The position numbers were made by a program, and so were the translations under genes. A DNA stretch of 32,803 nucleotides from Gammaproteobacteria bacterium (GTDB lineage Bacteria; Pseudomonadota; Gammaproteobacteria; JABCZS01), in assembly GCA_021773275.1 (NCBI GenBank), contig JAJFKJ010000018.1, positions 110,390 to 143,192 of the forward strand, in the 5' to 3' direction. Below the pieces are notes generated by a model, which was not told the origin of the DNA, made no database searches, and saw only the letters and a list, made by a program, of their open reading frames with translations. This document shows positions 8,150 through 15,039 of the stretch, one piece after another. Position 1 is the stretch's first letter. Each line of letters starts with the position of its first letter.

Positions 8150-8579
8150 TATAGTTTCTTTAAGAAAAATACTGTTGGTTGAGGATGACGACAAGGATGC
8201 AGAATTGATTTCCTCGGTATTAAATAGCGTCGGAACAAGTCATAGCATGACGCGTGTTGAAGATGGGGAGGAGGCTATTAAATACTTAAATGAAGCGCCT
8301 GAGTTACCGGCAGTAATATTGCTTGACCTGAAGCTACCCAAAGTGGATGGCTTTGAAGTGCTTAAACACGTTCGTGAAAACGGCAGGCTAAAGCGGATAC
8401 CTGTGGTTGTCTTAACGTCTTCTAAAGAAGAAAAAGATCTGAAAAACTGTTATAACTTGCTTGCAAACGCTTATGTAGTTAAGCCTCTTAACACGGGTGA
8501 GTTTATAAAAACTGTAAATGAGCTGGGTAATTTTTGGGCCGGAGTAAATGAGCCGCCACCTATAAACATTAAAGGTTGA
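8142..8579 (+). CDS. Single-domain response regulator (Rcp1-like)
   Basis: A 145-residue lone receiver domain that probably takes phosphate from the upstream kinase. Visible features are the acidic pair in LLVEDDDKDAELI, the phospho-acceptor aspartate in VILLDLKLPKVDG, the conserved threonine in VVVLTSS and the lysine in AYVVKPL. The pattern, with an extended loop after the acidic triplet, resembles receivers paired with phytochrome-type kinases. It has no output domain, so it must act on another protein. The c-di-GMP protein encoded 3 bases downstream is the obvious candidate. The ATG overlaps the kinase stop by 8 bases. Confidence 0.92.
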   Translation: MDNIVSLRKILLVEDDDKDAELISSVLNSVGTSHSMTRVEDGEEAIKYLNEAPELPAVILLDLKLPKVDGFEVLKHVRENGRLKRIPVVVLTSSKEEKDLKNCYNLLANAYVVKPLNTGEFIKTVNELGNFWAGVNEPPPINIKG

Positions 8580-8582
8580 CTT

Positions 8583-10688
8583 ATGATAAATAAAAAAGAT
8601 TGTTACAAAATACTTCATCTTGAAGATGAAAAAAAAGATGCTGAACTAATCGCAGAAACACTGGGCGGCCAGGATTGGAATGTAGAAATAAAGCATGTCG
8701 AGACAAAGGAGCATTTTGAAAAAGCATTACGTAATAATGCTTTTGATGTGGTTCTGGTCGATTATGCTGTCTCACAGTTCGACGCGAAAGAAGCTATGCA
8801 GTGCATGGCTGAAGCAGATATCATTCTCCCTGTGATTATTGTATCTGGTGCTATTGACGATAAAAAAGCAGCAGACTCTCTGGCGCACGGCGCCATAGAC
8901 TATGTTTTGAAAGATAAGCTTTTCCGTTTGCCCGCAGTTGTGGCGCGCGCAATAGAAGAATCACGAACAAAAAAGGAAAAAGAAGAGATTGAAGAGTCGT
9001 ATGAACAATTTGCAGAAACCTCCCCCGTTGGTTTCTACAGGATGGATAGCGCAGGGCGCTGTGTCTATGTGAATGAGGGACTGAATAATTTACTCGGCTT
9101 GCCTGAAAGCAAAAAACCAGAAAGCGACTGGTTAGCATGTGTTGAAGATTCCGACAGCGAAAGAGTTCGTAAACTATGGAGCTCTGCTTTTGATAATAAA
9201 AGAGATTTCGAAGTCGAAACGAAGATGGCGCCCAGAGGAGGAAAAAGCATCTGGGTATTAAATCAGGCAAAACCTGATATTTCAAAAGAAGGTATATTTG
9301 AAGGCTATTTGGGTGTAATTTTTGATATTACACGCCTAAAAGAAACGGAGCTCAGGCTGCAGGAGCTGTCATATTATGACACGCTTACAAACCTTCCAAA
9401 TAGAAGGTTTTTTCAGGAACATCTGCACAAAGCTTTATCCGGCGCAAAGCGGCACAAAGAGAATTTTGCACTGTTCTATGTTGACCTAGATGATTTTAAA
9501 AAAATAAATGACACAAAGGGGCACAACTTTGGAGATAAGTTTTTAGAAGAAGTGGGTAGAAAGTTTCATGAGGTGTTGCGTGATAACGACTTTATAGCCA
9601 GGATTGGCGGCGATGAATTTGCAATCATTATGGAGAAATATCCAAGAGAAGAAGACATAGTAATAATGGCAGAAAGAATACTAAAAACAATGGGTGAGCC
9701 GTATTATATAGACGAAGAAGTCGTTCATTCATCTGTTAGTATCGGCATAGCCACTTACCCATCTGGCGGGGAAAATGCAGAAATCCTGTTACAACATGCA
9801 GATTTGGCCTTATATCGTGCAAAGGCAAACGGGCGTAATTGTTATCAGTTCTACAGCCAGAAAACACAAGAAAAACTTGATGTGCAAGTCAAGATTGAAA
9901 ATATGTTGCGTGACGCCATGGCAAATAATGAGTTATACCTGGTTTATCAGCCTCAGATAAATGCTCAGACAAGAACATTGTCTGGTTATGAAGTGCTGCT
10001 TCGTTGGAACAGTCCAGTGCTAGGTGAAGTGTCGCCAGTTCAGTTTATCCCAATAGCAGAAACTTCTGGGTATATACAAGAAATTGGCATGTGGGTTTTT
10101 GAAAAGGCAATTGAGCAGTATACACATTGGCAGACAGAATTTGGTCGGGACGGATTTGAAAATGTTGTAGTATCGATTAACGTATCCCCGGCTCAAATAC
10201 TGCACCAGGGTATAAGTAAAGATCTTATCAATAAAATAAGGGAAGCAAATATTCCTGCCAACAGCATAATGATCGAGGTTACCGAAACAGCCTATATGCA
10301 TGATCCCGAGCTTTTGCAAAAGGTGCTCTGTGAGATAAAAGAATTTGGCGCTAGTATTGCGGTTGATGATTTTGGCACAGGATATTCATCGTTGAATATT
10401 ATTGAAAAGCTACCTATAAATTTCTTAAAAATAGACACAGGATTTGTGAGAAATATGTTCAATGATAAACATAATATTCCTATCATTAAAGCTATTGCCA
10501 CACTTTCGAAAGCGCTTAACTTTAAGGTGGTTGCTGAGGGTGTAGAGACAGCAAAGCAAGCTGAGGTTTTAACACAAATTGGCTGTGACCATCTGCAGGG
10601 CTATTACTTCAGTAAACCTTTGGGGGCACACCAAATGGAACAATATATTCAAGAAATGTTCAAAAATAGGGCAACTGGAACGGACTGA
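8583..10688 (+). CDS. Cyclic-di-GMP protein with REC-PAS-GGDEF-EAL domains
   Basis: A 701-residue cytoplasmic protein with both c-di-GMP synthesis and breakdown domains. A receiver (about 8-125) carries phospho-acceptor D60 in LVDYAV and a YVLKDKL lysine. A PAS domain follows (about 135-255), then GGDEF (about 258-425) with an intact GGDEF at 342-346 and an allosteric RxxD site (R333-D336) exactly five residues ahead. The EAL domain (about 440-690) has EVL at 470-472 in place of EAL. It keeps the glutamate in EVTETAY, the DDFGTGYSSL loop, the lysine in LKIDTGF, VVAEGVET and the glutamine in HLQGYYFSKP, so phosphodiesterase activity is plausible. A ribosome site AAAGG lies 7-8 bases before the ATG. 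Which activity dominates cannot be told from sequence. Confidence 0.93.
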   Translation: MINKKDCYKILHLEDEKKDAELIAETLGGQDWNVEIKHVETKEHFEKALRNNAFDVVLVDYAVSQFDAKEAMQCMAEADIILPVIIVSGAIDDKKAADSLAHGAIDYVLKDKLFRLPAVVARAIEESRTKKEKEEIEESYEQFAETSPVGFYRMDSAGRCVYVNEGLNNLLGLPESKKPESDWLACVEDSDSERVRKLWSSAFDNKRDFEVETKMAPRGGKSIWVLNQAKPDISKEGIFEGYLGVIFDITRLKETELRLQELSYYDTLTNLPNRRFFQEHLHKALSGAKRHKENFALFYVDLDDFKKINDTKGHNFGDKFLEEVGRKFHEVLRDNDFIARIGGDEFAIIMEKYPREEDIVIMAERILKTMGEPYYIDEEVVHSSVSIGIATYPSGGENAEILLQHADLALYRAKANGRNCYQFYSQKTQEKLDVQVKIENMLRDAMANNELYLVYQPQINAQTRTLSGYEVLLRWNSPVLGEVSPVQFIPIAETSGYIQEIGMWVFEKAIEQYTHWQTEFGRDGFENVVVSINVSPAQILHQGISKDLINKIREANIPANSIMIEVTETAYMHDPELLQKVLCEIKEFGASIAVDDFGTGYSSLNIIEKLPINFLKIDTGFVRNMFNDKHNIPIIKAIATLSKALNFKVVAEGVETAKQAEVLTQIGCDHLQGYYFSKPLGAHQMEQYIQEMFKNRATGTD

Positions 10689-10726
10689 TATGCTAGACTT
10701 TTCAATAGGCAAGGAGGCAAATCACC

Positions 10727-11302
10727 ATGAAAATCCTAAAAAGTATTTCACTCATATTATTTTTTCTTATCGGGAACAGTGCTATGGCAAAAACACAACT
10801 TGCAACTTTTGCTGGAGGATGTTTTTGGTGTATGCAGCCGCCATACGACGTAACTGAAGGGGTTATTAAAAGCACACTAGGTTATACCGGTGGGCATCTC
10901 GAACATCCTACGTATGAGCAAGTTTCTCAGGGTGATACAGGCCATACAGAAGCCATACAAATTGAATACAATCCTGATGTTGTTTCGTATGAGCAGTTGC
11001 TAGATATATTTTGGCGCAATGTTGACCCGTTTTCTGAGAACGGTCAGTTTTGCGATCGGGGTTACCAATACAGAGCTGAAATTTTTTATGCGGATGAAAA
11101 GCAAAAAATAGAAGCTGAAGCGTCGAAAACCAAGGTTCAAGAAAAACTGGGTGAACCTGTAGTTGTAGAGATTGAACCAGCCGCTGTATTTTACCCAGCA
11201 GAAGACTACCACCAAGATTACTATAAGAAAAACCCTGTTCGTTATAAATTTTATCGGACCACCTGCGGCAGAGACAAACGATTAAAAGAAGTATGGGAAT
11301 AA
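10727..11302 (+). CDS. msrA: Secreted peptide methionine sulfoxide reductase MsrA
   Basis: Reduces methionine-S-sulfoxide in proteins. An N-terminal signal peptide (residues 1-21, ending NSAMA) predicts export to the periplasm. The catalytic motif GGCFWCMQ is intact, with nucleophile C32 and a second cysteine at C35. Other family features are GYTGGHLEHPTYE, the TGHTEA segment, GQFCDRGYQYR and AEDYHQDYY. A strong AGGAGG ribosome site lies 9 bases before the ATG. It is probably the fourth gene of the operon starting with the kinase (38-base gap after the GGDEF-EAL gene). This arrangement links repair of periplasmic oxidative damage to the signalling genes, which is an inference. Confidence 0.95.
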   Translation: MKILKSISLILFFLIGNSAMAKTQLATFAGGCFWCMQPPYDVTEGVIKSTLGYTGGHLEHPTYEQVSQGDTGHTEAIQIEYNPDVVSYEQLLDIFWRNVDPFSENGQFCDRGYQYRAEIFYADEKQKIEAEASKTKVQEKLGEPVVVEIEPAAVFYPAEDYHQDYYKKNPVRYKFYRTTCGRDKRLKEVWE

Positions 11303-11304
11303 AT

Positions 11305-11892
11305 ATGCTAAGAAGAAAACTTTTAGCGTGCTTCATGTTGCTAATTGCAAGCTTGGCATATGCTGACACAACAGATGTTCCTGTAGCAACTTTTGCCGGA
11401 GGAAATTTTTGGTACATGCAGCGAGAGCTGGACCTCTCATGGGGTGTTATGCAATCAGAAGCAGGTTATTCTGGTGGTGTAACAATATTTCCAACATACG
11501 AACAAGTTGCAACAGGCGACACCAAGCATGTGGAAACTGTGCAGATCGTGTATAGCCCCCAGCTTGTTAGCTATGAGGAGCTGTTGGATATTTATTTTGA
11601 AAATATAGACCCAATAGATCCAGATGGGCAGTTTTGCCACAAGGGTTCACAATACGCACCAAAAATATTCTATCACAGCGATGCGCAAAGAGTTGCTGCA
11701 GAGAAAAAACTACAGCAGGTGAAAAGTAAGTTTAGAAAAGAAACAATAGTTGTGCAGATACTTCCATATACGATATTTTTTGCTGCAGAACCTGAATACC
11801 AGCTTTTTTATAAAAGAAGACCTTTTTTCTACAAATTTATGGAGACTTGGTGTGGCCGCCCCAAGCGCCTTAAAAAGCTTTGGGGCGACTAA
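11305..11892 (+). CDS. MsrA-like protein lacking the catalytic cysteine
   Basis: A tandem paralogue of the preceding msrA: about 195 residues with its own signal peptide (MLRRKLLACFMLLIASLAYA). The fold signatures are retained (YSGGVTIFPTYEQVATGDTKHVE, IDPDGQFCHKGSQY, WCGRPKRL in shorter pieces), but the active site is changed. GGCFWC reads GGNFWY, so both cysteines at positions 34 and 37 are gone. The FCDRGYQYR segment has become FCHKGSQYA, and AEDYHQDYY has become AEPEYQLFY. It cannot work as a normal MsrA. The frame is intact and the protein complete, so it is not simply decayed; a binding or scaffolding role is possible. The start at 11305 has GGGA 6 bases upstream; the ATG at 11293, overlapping msrA by 10 bases, is an alternative. 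Confidence 0.85.
   Translation: MLRRKLLACFMLLIASLAYADTTDVPVATFAGGNFWYMQRELDLSWGVMQSEAGYSGGVTIFPTYEQVATGDTKHVETVQIVYSPQLVSYEELLDIYFENIDPIDPDGQFCHKGSQYAPKIFYHSDAQRVAAEKKLQQVKSKFRKETIVVQILPYTIFFAAEPEYQLFYKRRPFFYKFMETWCGRPKRLKKLWGD
11858..11886. terminator. Possible hairpin at convergent gene ends
   Basis: Inverted arms GCCCCAAGC (11858-11866) and GCTTTGGGGC (11877-11886) with one extra T lie in the last codons of the MsrA-like gene. The convergent DUF945 gene ends 4 bases beyond it. A stretch TAAAGTTTTATT follows. It could act as a terminator for either strand, but the T-tract is weak. Confidence 0.3.
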
Positions 11893-11896
11893 AGTT

Positions 11897-13339
11897 TTAT
11901 TGGGGCTGTTGATTAAAGATCGACATAATTCTGGCTAAGTCTTCTTGCTCTAGTCGTGCACCATTTAAAATGACAGCACCGCGGTCATAACCTAACTGCA
12001 GTGTATAGCTTTTTCCATCGCTCAGCAGTATATTATTATTGCTTAACAAGGTAATTTCTTCATTAACACTTTGTCTAATTAAATCTTGAACAGGCATAGT
12101 TTCACCTGTTTCTTCATTGACAACAACTGTTGCATTGGCAGGTATGCCTTGGCTAGCTATAAAATATAAAATTTCTTCTAAAGTCCCCATTGGTACAGAG
12201 TAACTAAGATCGGCTTCAAGACGCATGACCAATGCTTGAGCGACGGCTTCCGCAGTTTCCTCGTCGGTAATTGCAGTAACATCGGGAAATAAAATGTTAA
12301 TGTTACCCTCGATATCACCGGTATCTAAATGGGCTGAACCGTCAACGGTAATTTCACTGCCAGGCGTGAATAAATAGATGACAGTTTGGCTAAGCTCTTG
12401 CTTGTCTTTTGGCGAAAGCGTTTCTTCACCGTGAATGATCTGACCTATCCGTAACAAACTTGCTGCATCCATATGGTGAAAAGATGCGGAAATATTTAGA
12501 TTTTCAATAAGCTCAGACATGATCTCTAAATTGCCAGCGCGGATATTCATGTCAAAATTAGCCACACCTTTTTTCATTGTGGTGTCAGCACTTAGCATGA
12601 AATCATCAAGGCGGAGCCGATCTCCGGCTTTATTCTCATAAGATATAGCAGGGATACTAATGTCTTGTTCACCAATCCATGGCGTTGTGCTTGTTCTTTT
12701 TGCGTCAGATACAAGCGTGATGCGAGAAATATCCAAGATGGGTTTTTCATCTACTTGTACCAACAATGGCGAGAAATCAATGCTGATGAAATGCTTGAAA
12801 AGGTTTTTGGAAAGCTTTACTTGGGTGTCAAGACCGTCCCATTGAATGTAAAGCGCGTCATTTACCTGCTCGTTAATGCCACTAATTTTGATATTAGTGG
12901 CAATAGACTGGTTAAAGGAAATAATCGAGTTTGCTTCTATAATCGCTTCGTCATCGAAAAATTCCGATATATCACGATGCGTGATGCCGCTTATATCAAT
13001 GTCATCCGCTGTTATATAGCTGCGTGTTGTAGCAGCAGCAAAGAATGGGGCTTCTAAAAATAAAGGACCATGATGAATTTCATCATGCCCAGTAAGGGTG
13101 AGCACCAGTTCAGGAATAGCCTGCGGTGTCGCGCCGGGCTGATAAACGTTAAGCTCGTAGCTTGCTTCTGAGCGTAGATAACCCCGTTTATACGTTGCGA
13201 GCTCCATATACACCCCTTGCGGCAGCTGAGCCTCTCCTACCAGGCGTTTATAGTAATGTTCGGTATATAAACCAAAAGCGAACGGCGAGAGAGCAGCGAT
13301 AATGACAACGAATACTAGGGCAAAAATAGCCTTGCGCAT
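11897..13339 (-). CDS. DUF945 (YdgA-like) family protein
   Basis: A 480-residue protein with one N-terminal hydrophobic helix (about 4-24, an uncleaved anchor or signal) followed by a tyrosine-rich stretch and KRGYLRSEASYEL, a hallmark of the DUF945/YdgA family. The rest is a beta-rich periplasmic body with repeated HLDTGDIEGNINI-like strands. The molecular role of the family is not established. It has a good ribosome site (AAGGA 7 bases before ATG 13339), stands alone on its strand and faces the MsrA-like gene with a 4-base gap. Known members are about 500 residues, so the length fits. Confidence 0.8.
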   Translation of the reverse strand: MRKAIFALVFVVIIAALSPFAFGLYTEHYYKRLVGEAQLPQGVYMELATYKRGYLRSEASYELNVYQPGATPQAIPELVLTLTGHDEIHHGPLFLEAPFFAAATTRSYITADDIDISGITHRDISEFFDDEAIIEANSIISFNQSIATNIKISGINEQVNDALYIQWDGLDTQVKLSKNLFKHFISIDFSPLLVQVDEKPILDISRITLVSDAKRTSTTPWIGEQDISIPAISYENKAGDRLRLDDFMLSADTTMKKGVANFDMNIRAGNLEIMSELIENLNISASFHHMDAASLLRIGQIIHGEETLSPKDKQELSQTVIYLFTPGSEITVDGSAHLDTGDIEGNINILFPDVTAITDEETAEAVAQALVMRLEADLSYSVPMGTLEEILYFIASQGIPANATVVVNEETGETMPVQDLIRQSVNEEITLLSNNNILLSDGKSYTLQLGYDRGAVILNGARLEQEDLARIMSIFNQQPQ

Positions 13340-13461
13340 GATAAATCCTTGGTGTGTGTGAGCATAAAACCTTGTCTGTAGAGACTAGCAACAAAACGTT
13401 TCCCTTGCAACCAGATCAAAATATCCTTCTATATCAAAGAGTTGCTGATCTCAAATTCCCC

Positions 13462-13490
13462 TTGAATGAATCAGCTTGGCGTTATATAAT
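13462..13490 (+). promoter_or_regulatory. Sigma-70 promoter of rpmE
   Basis: A -35 box TTGAAT at 13462-13467 and a perfect -10 box TATAAT at 13485-13490 are separated by 17 bases. This predicts a start near 13497 and a short leader of about 22 bases before the rpmE ATG. Confidence 0.8.
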
Positions 13491-13518
13491 GAGCTCTTGA
13501 AAAATTTTGAGGTTTACC

Positions 13519-13755
13519 ATGAAAGCAGAAATTCATCCAGCATATGACGAAATCACTGTTAACTGTGCGTGTGGCAATAAGTTCCAAACTCGCTCGACAA
13601 TGAAGCATGATTTGCGCTTGGAAGTATGCTCAGAATGCCATCCCTTCTATACAGGCCAACAAAAGATTGTTGATACGGCTGGCCGTGTAGATCGCTTTAA
13701 GCAAAAATACGGCAGCAAGAAATCGGTTGAAACGCCAGCTCCTGACGCTGAATAA
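13519..13755 (+). CDS. rpmE: 50S ribosomal protein L31
   Basis: Zinc-binding type of ribosomal protein L31, 78 residues, part of the large subunit and its bridge to the small subunit. The zinc ligands are visible as CACGNKF and [10 protein letters not shown], followed by the family motif [11 protein letters not shown]. The ATG at 13519 is chosen over an upstream TTG at 13507; a GAGG ribosome site lies 6 bases before it. It is a single gene with its own promoter. In Pseudomonas rpmE lies between priA and the ponA-pil region, and these genes are again close here. Confidence 0.95.
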   Translation: MKAEIHPAYDEITVNCACGNKFQTRSTMKHDLRLEVCSECHPFYTGQQKIVDTAGRVDRFKQKYGSKKSVETPAPDAE

Positions 13756-13764
13756 TTTGAAGGC

Positions 13765-14469
13765 TTATTCAAAATGTTGTTCTAGCATCAGCATTTCTGC
13801 CCGCGTTCGAATATTAAATTTTTCACGTATTTCTCTGAGGTGCCAGGCATAAGTGTGTTCTGACATGCAGAGCATTTGCGCACCTTTTTTTCTCGAATAA
13901 CCCTGATTATACAGTTTCAAAACCCGTAGCTGTTTTGAGGTGAGTCGGTCATATGGGGTAGTATTAGGCAGGTTTATTTTTTCGGCAATTATAGTATTTC
14001 TTACGTTAAAAAAGGCTTCTGTCACATCCAGTGTAACAACAACAACACCTACGGGCTTTTTCGCAGATAGGATCGGTATTTTTTTAATCTGTTGTAGCAT
14101 AGGGAGCTTTCTATCAGGAAGGTATACGATACCGCCGTAATGATTTTTTTCATATAAGCCCTTCATGCATGCTTTATCTTCCGCTTGGTAAATGGAAGCT
14201 GATTTTCCTGCTTCACGGAGGGTTAGGTCGAAATCTGAATAGCCAATTAAATCAATAGGTGATTTTATTTTTTCTAAGTCTGCAAAAGATTGGCTAGAAT
14301 TGCAGAGAGTATATTTATCATTTTTGTGCAGCATTAAAATGGGTTCAGGTGCTTTTTCATAAAGCTTTTCTACATCTTTGAGTTGAATGGAATTGGCAGG
14401 CAAAAATGCATTAAAGAATTGCACGCTAGGGTCAGCATCAGCTAGGCCATGACCAAAATTTATATTCAT
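13765..14469 (-). CDS. PAS-like sensor with LuxR-type HTH regulator
   Basis: A 234-residue transcription regulator. Residues about 35-160 look like a PAS fold (PEPILMLHKNDKYTLCNSS and later VGVVVVTLDVTEAFF). Residues about 170-230 form a LuxR-type helix-turn-helix: LTSKQLRVLKLYNQGYSRKK and SEHTYAWHLREIREKF. The HTH is closely similar to the 73-residue HTH-only protein at 27289-27510, including the unusual SEHTYAW recognition segment. A ribosome site AAGG lies 6 bases before the ATG. It is convergent with rpmE, 9 bases apart. The ligand and target genes are unknown. Confidence 0.85.
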   Translation of the reverse strand: MNINFGHGLADADPSVQFFNAFLPANSIQLKDVEKLYEKAPEPILMLHKNDKYTLCNSSQSFADLEKIKSPIDLIGYSDFDLTLREAGKSASIYQAEDKACMKGLYEKNHYGGIVYLPDRKLPMLQQIKKIPILSAKKPVGVVVVTLDVTEAFFNVRNTIIAEKINLPNTTPYDRLTSKQLRVLKLYNQGYSRKKGAQMLCMSEHTYAWHLREIREKFNIRTRAEMLMLEQHFE

Positions 14470-14539
14470 TGTTAACCTTCGTCGCCGAAATGCCTGGTAA
14501 AATTAATACACATAACTACCCCTCTATGGGTAGTGTAAC

Positions 14540-14579
14540 AACCTTCATACGGAGGGGGAACCCCCCCAAATGAAGGGTT
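14540..14579 (-). terminator. Long G/C-core hairpin after the PBP1a operon
   Basis: Arms AACCTTCAT (14540-14548) and ATGAAGGGTT (14570-14579, one extra G) enclose an inner GGGGG (14554-14558) and C7 (14561-14567) pairing. The right arm overlaps the stop of the hypothetical gene that ends the mrcA unit, so a transcription-ending or mRNA-stabilising role is likely. There is no good T-tract on the minus strand. Confidence 0.5.
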
Positions 14580-15039
14580 ATTTTAACAAATTCTCTAGGT
14601 CTGTTAAATCGGCTCTTGGCATGCGCTTGCCTGAGCTGGGGCAGCGCGTGATGTATTTAGCAGAATTCTCAGGAAAGACTGTGAGCTCTATGGCCGTCTC
14701 AGCCAAATAAAAACAAAACATCGGGAATGACGTAAAGTTCCTATTCATCAGCTGTACACGCTGCTCGCCTTCATCGTAAGGGATATTATGATTCACAAAA
14801 TAGATAATGATTTCTTCGGGTGCCGTAAATACGTGCAAACGTATGTGTGTGTGTATTACGGCTGAACCATCGAGTACCATGCCGGTTAATTTGGGTGAAA
14901 AAGGCTGTAGCATTTGCATGGCTTTATAAGCTTTCTGCCGTAACATATGCAAATGCTGGAGGCGCGACTCACGTTTCACAGGGTCAAAATTTTGTATTTC
15001 AAATTCGAGCTCAAGTTTGGTTTTTAGATTTTTTCTCAA
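14578..15039 (-). CDS. Conserved hypothetical protein coupled to PBP1a
   Basis: A 153-residue protein I cannot assign with confidence. The first 45 residues are charged and probably helical. The middle has TGMVLDGSAVIHTHIRLHVF followed by a segment with IPYDEGEQRV, which loosely recalls the GS-plus-acidic core of a nucleotidyltransferase fold, but the expected acidic pair is not clear. The start is taken as TTG 15039, which overlaps the mrcA stop in the 4 bases TTGA; the next ATG would remove 31 well-conserved-looking residues. It ends in a hairpin. Context suggests co-expression with PBP1a, but no function can be named. Confidence 0.6.
   Translation of the reverse strand: MRKNLKTKLELEFEIQNFDPVKRESRLQHLHMLRQKAYKAMQMLQPFSPKLTGMVLDGSAVIHTHIRLHVFTAPEEIIIYFVNHNIPYDEGEQRVQLMNRNFTSFPMFCFYLAETAIELTVFPENSAKYITRCPSSGKRMPRADLTDLENLLK

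Noticed and set aside
11293-11304. Upstream ATG for the MsrA-like gene
   Set aside because: It would place four residues ahead of a good signal peptide; ATG 11305 has GGGA at suitable spacing.
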